Positions 1 through 10,624 of a DNA stretch of 26,818 bases are shown here, piece by piece; position 1 is the first letter of the stretch; the number at the start of each line of letters is the position of its first letter. Source of the stretch: Sistotremastrum niveocremeum HHB9708 (Eukaryota > Basidiomycota > Agaricomycetes > Sistotremastrales > Sistotremastraceae); contig KV419461.1 of assembly GCA_001630475.1 (NCBI GenBank), positions 62,880 to 89,697 on the forward strand. The letters are read 5' to 3'. The notes beneath the pieces were generated by a model, which searched no databases, was not told the origin of the DNA, and saw only the letters and a program-made list of their open reading frames with translations. The position numbers and the translations under genes were made by a program.

Positions 1-449
1 ATATGTAGTTAGCTTCGTTGCCCGGTTTCCTCATAGATACCGGTGCCTTCGTACCTGACTCATCGCTCAGACTCTCGAATATGACTCATACTTAGCACTT
101 CGCATTCATGTATATATCAAATATTCAAGGACTCTATCTAGTATAAATACGCCTGTAAACTACCCCTAAGAACATCGAAATATACCTCAGTTTACCCCTT
201 ATTTGATTCTCGCCTGCGAAGCAACTTGTGCCTCAAGATCGACGAGTACCTTATCGAGCTCACTTGGAGTTCCTTTGTTGACAGTCTTTCGCTTGAGTCT
301 TTGTAGATTCTTGGATCGACTTGTATATTGAATATATTGTAACTTTTGACTACTACACTCTTTCTATATTCTCTACAGACATTGTTTGCATTAAGTACTG
401 CACTTACTGGGGGGATCGTAGTGCATCTTGTATTGTAGTCTTGATAAGC
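1..449 (+). other. Tail of unit 0 (partial at window edge)
   Basis: No protein-coding frame is convincing here. The stretch is assigned to the 3' part of an array unit only because it ends in the same motif that closes the other units (427-449). A TATAAATA sits at 142-149, but no CYATCT initiator follows at the usual distance, so it is probably not the core promoter of this unit. The 5' part of the unit would lie outside the window. Confidence 0.35.
427..449 (+). terminator. Unit 0 end motif (putative 3'-end signal)
   Basis: The sequence TTGTATTGTAGTCTTGATAA matches the motif that recurs at the end of the array units. The UUGUA and GAUAA parts would suit a fungal cleavage and polyadenylation region, but that role is inferred from position and recurrence. 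Confidence 0.4.
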
Positions 450-1137
450 ATCCGAGAAAGTTTTCTGAAATTGTCAGAGTGATTTTTGAGTCCATGAAAG
501 CCTTGTTGAGATGTACGTCGCACTGTCGTTATGTCGGAGTTGTTACTGAACATCATACTTCTTTTCAAGGTGTTGGATGAATTGACTGAGCTTCTTCTCT
601 CTGGGACGCACAGGCAGTCTGTTTCTCATTGTCAAAATCAGAGTCTATACCTGACTATCCATTAATGTCCAGATTATGCTCAGTCATTCTTGAACAACCG
701 CTTCAGGTTGCGTGAGTGATCCTCGTTGTAAGTTATTTTTTTTTTTGCCGCTCAATTGGTCTCATGCTTACTCTCTGCTTGATTTTTCGTCAGGTTCTGG
801 CAAATATCCAGATTCTGGACGACGTGCGTTTGTCCTGTCTTTGTCTTCACCTCATTGGCTGATAATTTGATTAGTTTTTCATGCTAGGAGATCTGCGTGT
901 GGGAATTTGAGTCGGTGTTCCGTCTGTAGTTTAGGCTCTTCTTGAATAAATTCATATTTGTTTGTCTGAATTCCGACGTGGACTCGGGTATATCTATTGT
1001 TCGGCGTGAGCTAAAAAATTTGCCCGACGCTTTTCATATTTGCATAACCTATCACTCCTCAATCGATTCGAGCTATGTCCAGCTTCGCCTGAGAAGAGAA
1101 CCTAAATAACACACAGTTTCAAGTTGGAAAGCGAAGC
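450..1137. other. Inter-unit spacer, no gene seen
   Basis: About 690 bp between the unit 0 end motif and the unit 1 CRE-like box, longer than the usual 130-310 bp. Stops are frequent in all frames. I see no repeat or RNA gene. A short T-tract lies near 735. Confidence 0.5.
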
Positions 1138-1156
1138 GATGTTACGTCACGTCACT
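1138..1156 (+). promoter_or_regulatory. CRE-like box of unit 1
   Basis: The core GTTACGTCACGTCAC (1141-1155) is identical to the core in units 2, 3 and 6, but the flanking GCG and CGC are degraded here. ACGTCA/TGACGT is the recognition core of ATF/CREB-type bZIP factors, so this is probably a tandem bZIP site. Which factor binds is not known. Confidence 0.6.
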
Positions 1157-2161
1157 CATTTTCTCCTTCCCCAATGCCAGCAACATCTCTCGCATCCGTG
1201 AAACATCCAGCGGACCATGCTCTCAATCGAATCACTGGATTTCTTCAACACAAGGTGCTGGGATAATATTGAAAGCTCTTTCTGAAAGCCCACCTCACTC
1301 GGTGGCCCAATGAAATATTAGCTTACGCGTCTACGTTGAAGATGGCAGGACGACTGAACGTGTTTCATCCCTTTCCCTCTCACACGCCCTGCTTAGATAT
1401 CAAGATGGAATCATAGTCATTCTATCGCTGATGTTCAGCAAGGCCGCCCGTCTGGTCTTCCGTCCTCCCTGAGAATTGCGGCTGCAAGATCTAGATGACG
1501 CGTCTCTCGCCATCCTTCTAGGATCGTCTATCTTTGGCGGAGCGTGACTAGGGCTGTGATGAGAGAAGGATGAGGACGAGGGCTGTGCTGTTGCGCTTCT
1601 GGGATTGGGTGGAAGATGAGGCTCGCGTGATCATTTGGTCTGGGAACTCGATGTGGAGGTACGTCTCGGACGATGCAAAATGAATTTACCTGAGCGTGCT
1701 CTCCCCAGAACTCCTTGTCGTGCATCTTCAGGTTTGCCCTATAGACACCTTGACTGCGCTCTGCTATCGATTATCTGGGCAGTTAATTGCATTCATATTG
1801 TTTGAATATGTCATCCCGAATATTCATGCGTGTGGCGGGGCTCAAGATATTGAATCGAGACTCGTATATTTTCATTTGATCGTGTCTTCTGCCATCTATC
1901 GAACGCTGTCGATCTTGATCGTTATATTCTGGCTTGGCTCGATGCTCTCTCATCGCAGATCCACTCCGGTTCAAACGCGATGCCTCCGCGTGCTTCGGCG
2001 AAGTTGATCACCTCGATCGATCGATCCGATCAATTTGCTCCCGATCCATGTCCGATCGATGTACCTATCCCCAAGTTCAAAAGCTTGGCATCCTTCTCCT
2101 CCCGTCCTTCTCCTCTTCATCATTCTCGATCGCTCGCAACTCAATTCAATCCGTTCAGATC
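1157..2161. other. Unit 1 upstream promoter region, no gene seen
   Basis: About 1 kb between the CRE-like box and the proximal box. Only short overlapping open frames occur on both strands. From about 2010 there are runs of GATC/TCGA, also found upstream of units 2, 3, 6 and 7. Confidence 0.45.
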
Positions 2162-2300
2162 GCCAAGACGTTCCCAAAATAGATTCCGATTCTCTCCATC
2201 CATTCAGTTCCATTGCCGCTTCTTTTCTGTCTGGACCGTTGACCTGCGGATATAAAAGCAGCGCAGGTTGGGAGGGTGATGCCCCATCTACACCCCATCT
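2162..2300 (+). promoter_or_regulatory. Unit 1 core promoter: GCCAAGA box, TATA box, CYATCT initiator
   Basis: The GCCAAGA box at 2162 is followed by TTCCCAAAATAGATTCCGAT. TATAAAAG lies at 2251-2258 and two CCCCATCT motifs at 2282-2300. Spacing is 89 bp from box to TATA and about 31 bp from TATA to the CATCT repeats, as in units 2-4. The upstream box differs from its unit 2 counterpart by a one-base indel, so it is conserved as DNA rather than as codons. Confidence 0.7.
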
Positions 2301-2893
2301 CTCGCTATCTACGACTGTCGCCCCTCGGCAATTTCTTGGTTCGCTCTCTGACATCTCGTCCTTCATTTCGCTCGCGCTTGTCATTATTCTTGACTGCGTC
2401 CTAGAAAATCCTCGTGATCTCTCGTATTGCAGTTCTGAAGTGCCGTCCGCGTGATACGATCAGTCTCTACATGTTTTGACGGGTACTGGTCGCTAAACGA
2501 TATGGCCCATGGTGTGTCAATTTTCCGTTTTCCATGCTTTTGTGGTTTTCTATTGACTGTTTGATAGGTTTGTTTGAACCAAACACTTGATGCTCCGCGC
2601 TCCAAATGCCATCCGGGCTCTTTGCATCTGGCTACCTCGACGGTGCGCTCCATACTTGTCGTGTATTTCTATCTATCAAAACCGTTCATTTAGACCCGTC
2701 GGTGGCCGATTGAGAGTTTGCGGGCTGTGAAAAATCGTTCCATGTAAGGCTTTCTCTTCACATCGTTTTTGCTCCGAGTTAACACTACATTCAGACACTG
2801 AGCCCGACGGCCATGTTTGCTGGTGGTCCCAGTAGAAGGTGGACGTGGTGCAATGAGGCTCGTCAGGTAGTTGCGAATGGGTTTGGTAAGTTG

Positions 2894-3192
2894 TAGGGAT
2901 AGCAACGAATACCACAAAAATACAGGTACTCGTGGGTACTCAAGTACAGGTACCTGCTTACTAAGCAAACACGAGTCCAGATACAGCCCGCTCTGGGAAA
3001 ATTTTTGAAAATACAGGTACCCGTAGGCAGGTACCTGTGTTTTTTGGCAGAGGGACTCGCGGGTACCTGAGTACGAGTCCAGCATTTTGGCCCAAAATCA
3101 GAGGCAGATACGAGTCCACGGCCTGAAAAAAAACCGCAGGTACCTGCGCACAGGTACCTGAGTCCACAAGTATATACTCGTTGCTATCCTTA
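2894..3192. mobile_element. Non-autonomous hAT-like MITE, GGTACC family copy 1
   Basis: A 299-bp element. Its left end TAGGGATAGCAACGA pairs with the right end TCGTTGCTATCCTTA. It is flanked by a perfect 8-bp target duplication GTAAGTTG (2886-2893 and 3193-3200). YARNG-type ends with an 8-bp duplication are diagnostic of hAT transposons. The interior is made largely of short palindromic variants of CAGGTACCTG and encodes nothing. A second copy lies at 21446-21745. The duplicated target is itself a 5' splice-site sequence. Confidence 0.9.
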
Positions 3193-3704
3193 GTAAGTTG
3201 TTTGTTAGATCATCTTCACGATCTTCATCGCTTATGTCAACGATCCTACAAGACGGTTATACAAGGTGTTGTCAAATGAGCCTTTGAAGAGAGTCTGTCC
3301 TAGGTGAACGTCCAATTATTCGTTCTTCTCTCTATCGCTGATCTAATTATCTTCCAGTCTCCGTCTATTGCATCGTCACCACCATCATCACCGCTCCATG
3401 AGGGCTATGGGCTTCAGATGCTCATGCAACCTCTCGCAGTGCCATGTCGACCCATACTTCATGAACTGTAAGTCTGCATCGATCTGTCCTCGACGCTTCT
3501 GACGAGATTTAGCTATCTACACTGGACCATACGAGCGGAGCAACATCTCACATGTCTGATGTGATAATCATTCGTTGACGGACGAGTCCACGTGATCATG
3601 TCACAGATGTCGCGAGGAGAACAGTCAGCATGAGGCGAGGAAGTGCCTGCGAGATACTCGTGAATCTTGTTCGGTAAAGCGTACTACACGTATGACGAGG
3701 GATT

Positions 3705-3730
3705 TTTGTATTTTAGTTTTGGATAATAAA
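3705..3730 (+). terminator. Unit 1 end motif
   Basis: TTTTGTATTTTAG is followed by TTTTGGATAATAAA. This matches the repeated end motif and includes an AATAAA-type hexamer. It lies 310 bp before the next CRE-like box. Confidence 0.5.
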
Positions 3731-4039
3731 GCCCCAATTCCTTCTGAAATCCTCGGCGTGATACCATTATATCGAATCTCAATCTCAGGTATGGTACGCC
3801 TGTATACTATCCGTATTCGAAACATGGGGAGACTGGCGAATAAAAGTCATAAAACCAACGTGCCAATCAGGGGATCGGCCTTTTGAAGACGCAAGATATT
3901 CTGATTAAAATATCGATATTTGTGCTGGAGATCATCTTTTTTTCTGATCAGGTGTCCCGGGTTTCTGAAGACTCCAGCCGACAGATCAGTAAATTCCCTT
4001 TCGAACGCAAGCCATAAACAAACTCCGAAACTGAAGAAC
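3731..4039. other. Spacer between units 1 and 2
   Basis: No gene seen. Just before the box is an AAACAAAC tract (about 4015), which also precedes the CRE-like box in units 3, 5, 6 and 9. Confidence 0.45.
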
Positions 4040-4058
4040 GCGTTACGTCACGTCACGC
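4040..4058 (+). promoter_or_regulatory. CRE-like box of unit 2
   Basis: GCGTTACGTCACGTCACGC, the full 19-bp form with GCG and CGC at its borders. It is identical to the unit 3 box and probably a tandem bZIP site. It lies 520 bp before the TATA box. Confidence 0.7.
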
Positions 4059-4490
4059 TCTGTTCTTTTTCTCTCTTCGTCTCTCGAAGCCTGTTCGTCA
4101 CGACGCTCTGAAGCATCATCCGAGTCCTATACCCACTTTTCCGAGGCTTGAAATGGATAGATAGCGCATTGGATGAGGCGACTCAGCCCGTTCTTCGTCA
4201 ATCCGCCGATGCTCGATAGAATCTGTCAAAAGTTCTCCCGCGAGATGCGGTATGATCTTCCTTTGATCTATCAGACGCGTGAACTCATCGTCGGCCATCT
4301 AAGTATCTCGATCTCAAGCCAGTCTTCCGGCCCTTTTGGAAAAGTCCAATCCGTCGATCGATCGATCGATCGTGTCCAACCAAATCGGGAGAGGAGCTTT
4401 CCGTCTAGAACGCGCATGGCACGTCTTCTCCTTCCGAATCCTTCCCGTCTTTCTCGATCCCTACCGAACTCAAATCGATCCGCGCAGATT
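4059..4490. other. Unit 2 upstream promoter region
   Basis: Pyrimidine-rich plus strand with no supported gene. A run of GATCGATC lies at about 4353-4372. The sequence TTCGTCAATCCGC near 4195 recurs near 6196 in unit 3, suggesting a shared upstream element. Confidence 0.45.
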
Positions 4491-4627
4491 GCCAAGACCT
4501 TCCCAAAAATGACTTCCGAATCGTTCCATACATTCAGTTCTTTTCCGTCTCGTCGGTCTGTCTTCGTGATCTCGGGGTATAAAAGGAGGGAGACTTGCTT
4601 CAAGACACCCCATCTACTCCCCCATCT
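4491..4627 (+). promoter_or_regulatory. Unit 2 core promoter
   Basis: GCCAAGACCTTCCC at 4491 is followed by AAAAATGACTTCCGAATC. TATAAAAG is at 4578-4585 and the CCCATCT repeats at about 4608-4627. Box-to-TATA spacing is 87 bp and TATA-to-initiator about 31 bp. This copy is the best match to the consensus of the array. Confidence 0.75.
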
Positions 4628-4924
4628 GTCGTCATGTGCATGTCTGGGTCTTGTGTTACTTCTTGATCTCTCATTCCGTACCTCTTCTATAAATTTATCT
4701 CCTCCTGTGCTTTGATATCCCCACTTCCGAACGCCGTCTCATGATAATTCCTAACCTGTTTTGAGGTCAAGGCTGCACTCCGTCACCTGAACCCAAGTCC
4801 GTTGGTGACATTGGATTTTGCGACGCAATTCTGCTAAGGTACGCGTCTATCCGATGCTTCTTCAATGTACACTAACAGTTGTTTAGCCTCTTGATCGGGC
4901 ACTGCTAGCTTTCTCTCGGCTATA

Positions 4925-5643
4925 ATGGAGCAGGACTGTTCCCTCGACATCAACCATACGGTGCGATTTCCACTCCTGATCTTTTCTGTCGTCTTATTTA
5001 TTTGATCGTTTTAGCCGTGGATACAATCCCCGATACCTTGTGCAATTGTGGATAGCCCTCATTGGCCGTGGAAGTATCATACTAGTGAGTTCGGCTTTTG
5101 ACCGTCTTGATTTGGATTTATAATGATTCAGACACGACTGAACGACGTGGGTCGGTTTGAAACCGAAACGGAGGCGGCTCTGACCCTCTTGCAGTATGAA
5201 ATGGTCGAGAAGACCCACTGCGAGTTTCCGTAAGTAGCTCATTTTACTGGCTGCTGATTCCCGATTTACTCAATCCGGCTATCGAGCAGGTCTTTGTACA
5301 AGCCACGATCAGGAAATTCCGCTGCTGTAAAATCTTCCGTGAGCGTCCCAGATATTCTTGCTTTGGCTGAATTGCTAATTCGAAGGTCTCCAAAGCTCGC
5401 CTCCGTAGTGTACATGTCGATCGAGGAAAGCTGGAGCTTCGGAGATGTCTCAGGACCATGGCATATCTATCTACGGTCTCATGTTGGTGATGCTGAGTCG
5501 CGTGTGAGTCTTTCTTGATATTCTTTCTGAATCTTACTGATCAAATCCAGGCGATCATTACATCCGCTTGTAGACCTATTGCGTATCCTCAGAGAGCGGT
5601 AGACGAGCTGACTCACCGGTCATCGGAAGGTAGTTGCATGTGA
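4925..5643 (+). CDS. Unit 2 candidate small protein (six-exon model)
   Basis: I do not recognise this product. One splice model gives 115 residues: exons 4925-4960, 5056-5084, 5195-5229, 5290-5326, 5386-5503 and 5551-5643, with the stop TGA at 5641. The best-supported part is the last two exons (31 codons in the final one), joined by a clean GTGAGT...CAG intron at 5504-5550 and containing the motif ESWSFGDVSGPW. The first junctions are weak: the acceptor at 5055 and the GTAAAA donor at 5327 were chosen to keep the frame open. No signal peptide or known domain is visible. The leader has a 10-codon upstream ORF at 4634. A spliced non-coding RNA is a real alternative. Confidence 0.25.
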
Positions 5644-5743
5644 AGTGCCCCATCCCTTCAGTGAACTTTTCGTCTCCGACATTACTGCGAGATGATGACA
5701 GAGTAGCATGATGCTTGGGTATATCGGATCAGTGCCAGACATT

Positions 5744-5765
5744 TTTGTATTATTATTTTGGATAC
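5744..5765 (+). terminator. Unit 2 end motif
   Basis: TTTTTGTATTATTATTTTGG followed by ATA, about 100 bp after the candidate stop and 274 bp before the next CRE-like box. It matches the motif at the ends of the other units. Confidence 0.5.
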
Positions 5766-6038
5766 AGGTGAATAACTTCCATCAGAAATTTTGTGTGTGA
5801 GTCCGGGATCATAAGTCACTTCCCATTGAACGCGATCAGCGGCTTCAAGAGGGGCTGCAAGGACGGAGAGAACCGACTGCAGCGCAGAGATCATTGGTAA
5901 AAAGATCTTACTCATTTCAAGGAAACTACGAAAATTGATTGAGTAGCTCATTCAAACCTTTCCCTTGATGCTTCAGAAAGCAAACCGATAGAACACAGCT
6001 CGAACGCCAGAAACAAACAAACTCTTGAAGTGGAGAAC

Positions 6039-6057
6039 GCGTTACGTCACGTCACGC
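6039..6057 (+). promoter_or_regulatory. CRE-like box of unit 3
   Basis: GCGTTACGTCACGTCACGC, identical over 19 bp to the unit 2 box. It is preceded by AAACAAACAAAC at about 6011. Confidence 0.7.
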
Positions 6058-7560
6058 TCTCTTCTCCGCCGCAGCCTCATCGAGGCTACATCCTGCTCGC
6101 CATGAAGGCCCAGACGCGCCATCCAATCCTCAAACCACTGTTTCGAGGTCTGTTATGAATAAAGAAGATACTGAGCGAGGTGATTTCCGCTGATATTCGT
6201 CAATCCGCTCGTCATCTGATCTATAAATTTTCAAGCATTGGCTGCAGGTGCAGCTGCGTCGTGCCTCTCATGATCAATGACGCCGAAGATTCAACATGAA
6301 GATGTATCGGCACCCCCTCTCATCAATATTCTCACTCCTCGATGCCCTTCCGTCGGTTCAGCTTGCTCAGACTCATCTGTGAATGACGTGTCGATCCGTC
6401 TCAAGAAGCAACCATCCGTCATCCTCCAACCTGTCCTGATGATAAAGCGTCATCTCTTGACAATCAGCACACGACATTCCATCCATCACTAAATGAAAAC
6501 GTGGCATTGAGCCGAATAGAGGACGAATAGAGGACGAAGGGAGCGATAAGAGACTTGATGCAGGACTGTGAGTGATTTGATGACACATCTCTTATCGACC
6601 CCCCATCATTCATACCTGTCTAAGCCTTCTCCGCTTATATCTTAATCCTCCACCTGCCATGATCGCTCCTCAATCGTTGTGATCGCCTTATTCGGTCTCT
6701 CGTCGTCGGGCGCCTATCACGAATCCAAGCTGAAGCAAGCCAGCGAATGCTGGACACGGGAGCTTGGTCCTTATTCTTCGCCTCCAGAAGTCGAATTTAA
6801 GCTGTTCAGGTCTTCTGCGATTGTCATGTCGAGGCCTCCCGATAAATCCTTGATAAACGTGGGCGGAAAGCAGTCTGGAATGGATGCGATGCTTAGTGTG
6901 ATACTGGCGGAGAAGATAGAGTACTGAAATCGGATCATACCTCGTGAGTAATCTGCATGCACGTTGTCAGCTCACTGACTCATTACCCTCAAAGGTACAC
7001 AAAACAGACGATAGAACATGTACACTGTGTCGAAGACCAAGTGCGCTGTCGTCTCTGGGATTCAATCGATACTCTCCATCTACTGATAATTCTCTTTTGA
7101 CTTCTTTCTCTATCGTCCGCGTGGCTCGACGTTCCAATTTTTGTCAACGGATTTTCTCCGTCCCAGTCGTTCCACATTTGTATAGGGCTTTGATACACAA
7201 GTCTCCTTTCGATAATGATACAAGCCTCGGCCAATAATAGAATAGCTGCTTTATAGCTCTACTTCGATCGTTTCCCGCTCGATCAGACACCCCCGTGGAT
7301 CTCGGGAGACACATATTCTCTTCCCCTTCCGAATCTGAGTACTCCACATCGATCTCCGGAGCCTCATTGTGATCTGCGGTCTTCTTTCTGTCGATCGTCG
7401 AAACCATACGATCGATCCGCTTTTGGAGCCCGTTCGGCGGCTAATTTCCCTTGTCGATCTCGATTGAAAGCTTCCCTACCTCGTATATGCGCCTTCCTTC
7501 CTTCCGAGTCCTTCCAATGACACATCGCAAGGAGTTGTCTTGCCAGATCTCTCCCCAATT
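6058..7560. other. Unit 3 long upstream region, no gene seen
   Basis: About 1.5 kb between CRE-like box and proximal box, the longest such gap without a recognised insertion. Several frames of 60-100 codons overlap on both strands, but none has codon regularity or recognisable motifs. An undetected element or a decayed gene could lie here. Confidence 0.4.
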
Positions 7561-7713
7561 GCCAAGAATTTCTCCAAGAATAACCTCCGGATCGACCCAC
7601 ATGTCCCGTCCTACTTCTTCCCGTTCTCCGGAGTTTCGATTGAGCGAGTGGGAGTATAAAAGGACGAGAGCAGCCTGTGCGTTCTCCCATCTATTCTCCA
7701 TCTACCCCCATCT
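7561..7713 (+). promoter_or_regulatory. Unit 3 core promoter
   Basis: GCCAAGAATTTCTCCAAGAA at 7561, TATAAAAG at 7655-7662, then three (C)CATCT repeats from 7686 to 7713. Box-to-TATA distance is 94 bp and TATA-to-initiator about 31 bp. Confidence 0.72.
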
Positions 7714-7988
7714 GCTGCGTTACGTTCGGCTGTCGTGTTACGCCCCCCTCTTGGATATTGACCCTTGTAAACCACTGCCTTCTACCGATCCTAACCACTT
7801 TTGGATTTTCTGTTTCTCTTCACTGTCATGCCTTCCACATCTCCAGGGCCGAATCCTCCCTCGCTGGCTGCATGATTCGGTATAACTTTTGGTCGTCAGT
7901 ACTTCGTGCGATTGTCAGTCGACTCTCTCTTGCTATTTTGAGCCATTTCTGAGGTAGCATCACAGGGTTCTGTCGTGGAAGTCTGGGA

Positions 7989-8689
7989 ATGGATTGGATT
8001 GTTCTTGGTTTAGTGATTTTTCTTGTTTTGCTTCTGTGGCCGTCCCTGGGTAAGCATTATTAATAATCCAATCTCATCCTAATTCGAGGCTGGAAATTCT
8101 CATTCCGTCGCAGACTCAGTCCTCTTCTGCCGCGGGGAGTACGAAAACCCATTACCTCGCCGTGAGCATCGTTTCGCTGATTCAACATCATGACTCAAAC
8201 ATCGATGGTATGCTAGGTCATATCAGGGTTCGAGACTACAAGCCGATGGAAGGACCACTTTGTCGTTGCATAGCATGTATTCGCGATCAAGAGGAATGGT
8301 GCTCCCCGTAAGCTATCTCATTCGCAATATCTCTTCTCCGAGAGTCATTGTAAATTTGACAGGATCTTAACGACCTTTGCCCGGTCGCCGAGGAAACATA
8401 CATGCCGGTACGTGTCTTCAAGGGTCGAGTTCGATTCTGTCTAATTTCGAGTGATCTCTAGTCGAATGGCGTGGTAGCGGCGGAGACTTCCTTCCCTTTC
8501 CAGGAAATTATGCCCAGTGAATGGAGTTATATCGGGGGATTCCAGCCGTCTCAAACCATCCCATTGCGGTGAGACCTCATTTGCTCGAAATGTATCTCGT
8601 TTCGTCGTTTTGCACCGTGGTGTGTTTTGTCTCGCATCGACTTTTACAGTTTTCTTACCCTTTTATCAGTTGGAATGCGCGGGATCTGA
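7989..8689 (+). CDS. Unit 3 candidate small secreted or membrane protein
   Basis: No recognised family. The model has exons 7989-8049, 8114-8138, 8217-8307, 8363-8407, 8462-8568 and 8650-8689 (stop TGA), giving 122 residues. It starts with a strongly hydrophobic stretch (MDWIVLGLVIFLVLLLWPSL) that would act as a signal peptide or membrane anchor, if the ATG at 7989 is used. Introns of 54-81 nt begin GTAAGC, GTACGA, GTAAGC, GTACGT and GTGAGA. The weakest point is the GTACGA donor at 8139: the more canonical GTGAGC donor at 8162 shifts the frame. Exons 4 and 5 are open together for about 50 codons and contain DLNDLCPVAEE. There is one earlier short ATG frame at 7826. A non-coding spliced RNA is not excluded. 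Confidence 0.3.
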
Positions 8690-8780
8690 TGTGTCACAGG
8701 CGTCGCTTTCTTCTGCATCGGAAGCCAACCTCTGGATCTCAGCTGGGCGAACAAAAGCTCTGCAAGAGTATAGATATATA

Positions 8781-8817
8781 TTTTGTATGACAGGATGGGT
8801 AGACACTTGGATAATCG
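8781..8817 (+). terminator. Unit 3 end motif (split form)
   Basis: TTTTGTATGACAGG and ACACTTGGATAATC are separated by about ten bases, where other units have one compact motif. It follows the candidate stop by about 100 bp. Confidence 0.4.
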
Positions 8818-8947
8818 AGCGTATTCGCTTCTGAAAATCTGCTTGCGATCAGTGAGATTTTTCCATTGACAATATGTCATTCAACCCAAGCTTCGTTGAG
8901 CAGAAGAAGAAACAAACGAAAAACCAAATTTCCGACACTCGTCCGCA

Positions 8948-8963
8948 ACGCTCACGCCAGCGC
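8948..8963 (+). promoter_or_regulatory. Degenerate CRE-like box of unit 4
   Basis: ACGCTCACGCCAGCGC resembles a decayed ACGTCACGTCACGC. It is placed here because AAACAAAC precedes it (about 8913) and it lies 131 bp after an end motif, the same distance as in unit 9. Unit 4 has no intact ACGTCA box. Confidence 0.2.
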
Positions 8964-9423
8964 ATCGACAGCTTACCAGCGCGCATGGCGCAACTTGCCA
9001 ACACTCACTGCTGATATCATGACACGGAAGACATCATACAGATCTTCTAGACGAATCACTGATGAATTAGACGACTCGCCTGCCTGAGCTGTGTCTCCGA
9101 CTAGGACGGATGACGAGGCCTCATTCCCCTCCTCCATCCTCTCAATTCTGGATCCCTCTTGACGGCTCTTCGTTCCGCATCTTGAGCTCTGCACCTGTCA
9201 ACACAACGCATGATATCAATCGATCTTCCCTCATCTTCCAATATTAATCTACGGGGCGTCTGCGAAACCAAAATTCTCGATCATCGGAATCCAACTGAGA
9301 TCGATCGGCGCCCCAGTGCGGAGTCCCCGAATCCTATGAACCAAAAGTACCCGCGTCTGAAATCGTCCCGAATCCTGCCACAGATCGAGTCTACTCAATG
9401 AGATCCTCATTTCTTCTCCCGAT
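8964..9423. other. Unit 4 upstream promoter region, no gene seen
   Basis: No supported gene on either strand. GATCGATC-like words occur near 9213 and 9299. Confidence 0.4.
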
Positions 9424-9571
9424 GCCAAGACCATTGTTCAAAAATAACTTCCGGATTCATCCTTCAATTCATTACTCCCATATCTTCTTTCGGTGTCCGT
9501 CGAGTTGCTGGACTATAAAAGACGGGCAGAACATCGTTGCTCTCCATCTATCCCCCATCTATCTCTTCATC
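9424..9571 (+). promoter_or_regulatory. Unit 4 core promoter
   Basis: GCCAAGACCATTGTTC at 9424 is followed by AAAAATAACTTCCGGATTC. TATAAAAG is at 9514-9521 and the CCATCTATCCCCCATCTATC initiator begins at 9543. Spacings are 90 bp and 29 bp. The upstream box contains an in-frame TAA, further evidence that it is not coding. Confidence 0.72.
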
Positions 9572-9827
9572 TTGTCTGTCTATCTCATCACCTGGATCGC
9601 TGGGAGAGCTGGTCTCACCCTTCACTACTATCTGCACTCGGGCCCTCCTCTCGAACGGACATCTATTCACCCTTACCGCACCACCCACCTTCCCGTCTCA
9701 GTGGAACACTGGTTGTCACTTACACCAGACGTGTTGCGAAGCCCGCCATTGTCATACACCATCCTAGCACAGTGAGTTTGACGAACCTTTCTCGTCTCCG
9801 AATTTTTGCTAATATTTTCAAGGCTGC

Positions 9828-10437
9828 ATGTCCCGATTCCGATATCGACAATTCGTTACGATCACGAATAGAGGTGATGTTCGTGATTTCCGGTTCCGGT
9901 GAGCGTCTCCCTCACTATTATATGCGGAATCCTAGAACTCACTTCGTCCTTGAAAGGTCTCTTTCGACCTAGCGGATATGACACTGCTAGATATGCGGGT
10001 CGAGGTGCGAGTGATATCTGAGCTCAATTTCTGAACCCGGCTGATCAGATTCGTAGTCCCAGATCATGACCCTGCAGCACTGCAGGAGAGAAGCTGCAAA
10101 GGTTCGTGTTGCGTGTCTTTGGGGATAATCCGGAAAGAATTGCGTGAGTCGTTGCATGCTATTCATCCACAAGGCTGAAACTCCAATACAAGCTCCGTGG
10201 ATTCTCGAGATCGTTGATACTGCAAGATTACTGTCCACGGCTCCGCCGGAGAGCATGATGAGTGAGTTCTCAAAAGTGATATGAATCAATTATCGTGGTG
10301 ATGTGGCTCTAGCACGCCATCGGCCTGTCAACTCTCTGATCTGGCGACTCTTCTCGGCTCCGAGTATCTACGATAACCCGCGCTGGCAAACCAATGTTTT
10401 CGCCAACCGGTTCGTTAGAGCTTCGAGTGCAGCGTAA
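9828..10437 (+). CDS. Unit 4 candidate small protein (five-exon model)
   Basis: This is the cleanest of the spliced models, with no recognised family. Exons 9828-9898, 9973-10004, 10057-10143, 10193-10261 and 10313-10437 join into 128 codons (127 residues) ending in TAA at 10435. The start is the first ATG after the initiator: the leader of about 285 nt has none. Introns are 49-74 nt, with GTGAGC, GTGCGA, GTGAGT and GTGAGT donors; the acceptors at 9972 and 10056 were preferred because upstream AGs shift the frame. Residues include SCKGSCCVS in exon 3 and a basic, tryptophan-containing last exon. The protein starts MSRFRYRQF, so no signal peptide. The end motif follows the stop by 165 bp. The longest contiguous open stretch is only about 42 codons, so chance is possible. 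Confidence 0.35.
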
Positions 10438-10601
10438 ATGCGTTACAGTGTATGGATTGGAGAGCTATCGTATCGGTTGTCCTTGTGGTGCATAGTTCAG
10501 GTGGTGCCTGAGTGTCGTTGGTGCTTCTCGGGTTTATCGGGACATTCATTACTGTACCGGTCTTTTGTCCAAGATTATTATCTACTAGTATTTAGGACAT
10601 G

Positions 10602-10624
10602 TTTGTATTGTAATCTTGGATGTA
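10602..10624 (+). terminator. Unit 4 end motif
   Basis: TTTGTATTGTAATCTTGGAT, the closest match to the consensus. It lies 261 bp before the unit 5 CRE-like box. Confidence 0.55.

Larger units (their letters stand above)
2284..3730 (+). other. Unit 1 transcribed region, spliced product unresolved
   Basis: Runs from the initiator to the end motif. Candidate introns are 2512-2567, 2643-2693 and 2744-2794, plus one starting with the GTAAGTTG donor at 2886 and ending near 3252 that now contains a hAT-like element. Exons 2568-2642 and 2694-2743 are open in one consistent frame, but that frame meets a stop in the next exon, so no full protein model survives. The region is either a decayed coding unit or a spliced non-coding RNA. 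The final 400 bp show no open frame of note. Confidence 0.4.

Noticed and set aside
4173-4715. 180-codon plus-strand open frame upstream of and across the unit 2 promoter
   Set aside because: Same reason: it contains the TATA box and initiator. The similar stretch in unit 1 is frameshifted by one base and the unit 4 box has a stop.
7451-7885. 144-codon open frame over the unit 3 promoter
   Set aside because: It spans the GCCAAGA box, TATA and initiator repeats.
8225-8237. tRNA B-box-like GGTTCGAGAC, and GGTTCGAAC near 19617
   Set aside because: No A box or cloverleaf could be built around either.
9987-10289. 100-codon minus-strand frame in unit 4
   Set aside because: It is antisense to a spliced plus-strand model with good intron borders and has no motif.
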